This document shows positions 63,764 to 64,000 of a stretch of 64,000 nucleotides of DNA, one piece after another; position 1 is the first letter of the stretch; each line of letters starts with the position of its first letter. The translations under genes and the position numbers were made by a program. Below the pieces are notes generated by a model. It saw only the letters and a list, made by a program, of their open reading frames with translations, was not told the DNA's origin and searched no databases. The stretch comes from Paraburkholderia caffeinilytica (GTDB taxonomy: Bacteria; Pseudomonadota; Gammaproteobacteria; Burkholderiales; Burkholderiaceae). The stretch spans positions 2,604,001-2,668,000 of the forward strand of contig NZ_CP031467.1 in assembly GCF_003368325.1 (NCBI RefSeq). The letters run 5' to 3'.

Positions 63764-64000
63764 ATGGCACTCAATCCTTCTTTCGGCGGCCGGGAGTCGT
63801 ACACGCGGACCGCCATAGCCTTTCACTGGCTGATCGCGCTGCTGATCGTGTGCGGCTTCGCGCTCGGCTGGGTGATGACCGACATCCCCGGCTTCACGCC
63901 CACCAAGCTGCGCTACTTCTCCTGGCATAAATGGATCGGTTGTACGGTGTTCGCGCTCGCCGTGCTGCGCATTCTGTGGCGCGCTACCCACGCGGGCCCG
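63764..64000 (+). CDS. Cytochrome b561 family protein (3' partial)
   Basis: The first 79 codons of a di-heme membrane cytochrome b, cut by the window end. YTRTAIAFHWLIALLIVCGFALGWVM is the first TM helix, with a heme-ligand His (FHW); FSWHKWIGCTVFALAVLRILWRATH is the second, again with a His ligand. Bacterial cytochrome b561 transfers electrons between quinol and acceptors, with unclear physiological partner. ATG 63764 (MALNPSFGG) is the first good start. Confidence 0.88.
   Translation, partial: MALNPSFGGRESYTRTAIAFHWLIALLIVCGFALGWVMTDIPGFTPTKLRYFSWHKWIGCTVFALAVLRILWRATHAGP

Noticed and set aside
1..64000. CRISPR array, tRNA/rRNA genes, IS elements, prophage or defence island
   Set aside because: I looked for repeat-spacer arrays, transposase or integrase motifs (DDE, recombinase) and for clover-leaf signatures and saw none; the only repeats are the 43-bp palindrome and the short ones listed.

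Overview
The window is GC-rich, densely coding bacterial chromosome with two-strand operons. Gene content and order (UbiE/UbiJ/UbiB cluster, LptD-SurA-PdxA-RsmA, GlyQ-GlyS-GmhB-PlsC, split PntAA/PntAB/PntB, OmpC-type porin, DUF4148 and DUF3683 proteins, AmgK-MurU) point to a betaproteobacterium of the Burkholderiaceae, most likely a Paraburkholderia main chromosome. I see no rRNA, tRNA, CRISPR array, insertion sequence or prophage. Almost all of it is core or near-core genome, and I found no convincing new multi-gene defence or mobile system. The less explained signals are regulatory palindromes, an interspersed repeat family and a few unusual gene neighbourhoods.

Layout. 1-4.4 kb: a very large FAD/Fe-S oxidoreductase (5' end outside the window) and a HIT protein. 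4.5-9.8 kb: ubiquinone block (DUF971, ubiE, Tim44-domain protein, ubiJ, ubiB, then a TPMT-like methyltransferase), interrupted by a perfect terminator hairpin just before ubiJ. 10-15 kb: FmdB zinc ribbon, DUF502 membrane protein, aspS, nudB and a cardiolipin synthase. 15-22.4 kb: beta-oxidation block (TetR regulator with a PsrA-like palindrome, acyl-CoA dehydrogenase, FadN-type bifunctional enzyme, thiolase, enoyl-CoA hydratase). 22.5-24 kb: divergent fdhD and nitrate-reductase-associated protein. 24.2-27.3 kb: PAS-GGDEF-EAL signalling protein. 27.4-30.2 kb: GST with divergent LysR regulator, a DUF4148 secreted protein and a YciA-like thioesterase. 30.3-40.3 kb: Atm1-type ABC transporter, murU-amgK cell-wall recycling pair, and divergently lptD-surA-pdxA-rsmA.

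40.3-45.5 kb: EamA exporter, porin, gloA, an NTF2-like protein, a YgjP-type metallopeptidase and PlsC. 45.5-49.2 kb: gmhB, glyS, glyQ. 49.5-53.2 kb: FMN-binding glutamate-synthase-like protein, mnmA, nudJ. 53.4-56.3 kb: the three-gene proton-translocating transhydrogenase operon. 56.5-59.3 kb: WYL/YafY regulator, VOC protein (with a perfect inverted repeat upstream) and an RlmL-type rRNA methyltransferase. 59.4-63.2 kb: pqi lipid-transport operon with PqiA split in two half-size proteins. 63.2-63.76 kb: non-coding stretch with tandem copies of a 43-bp palindromic repeat that also occurs alone at 20.26 kb. 63.76 kb to end: start of a cytochrome b561 gene.

Functionally, the window joins envelope biogenesis and recycling (LptD, SurA, AmgK/MurU, GmhB, PlsC, cardiolipin synthase, Pqi), respiration and redox balance (ubiquinone synthesis, transhydrogenase, large FAD/Fe-S oxidoreductase, cytochrome b561) and translation (AspRS, GlyRS, MnmA, RsmA, RlmL). 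Starts were chosen by Shine-Dalgarno (SD) spacing and family N-termini. All family calls come from reading the protein sequences, without database searches.
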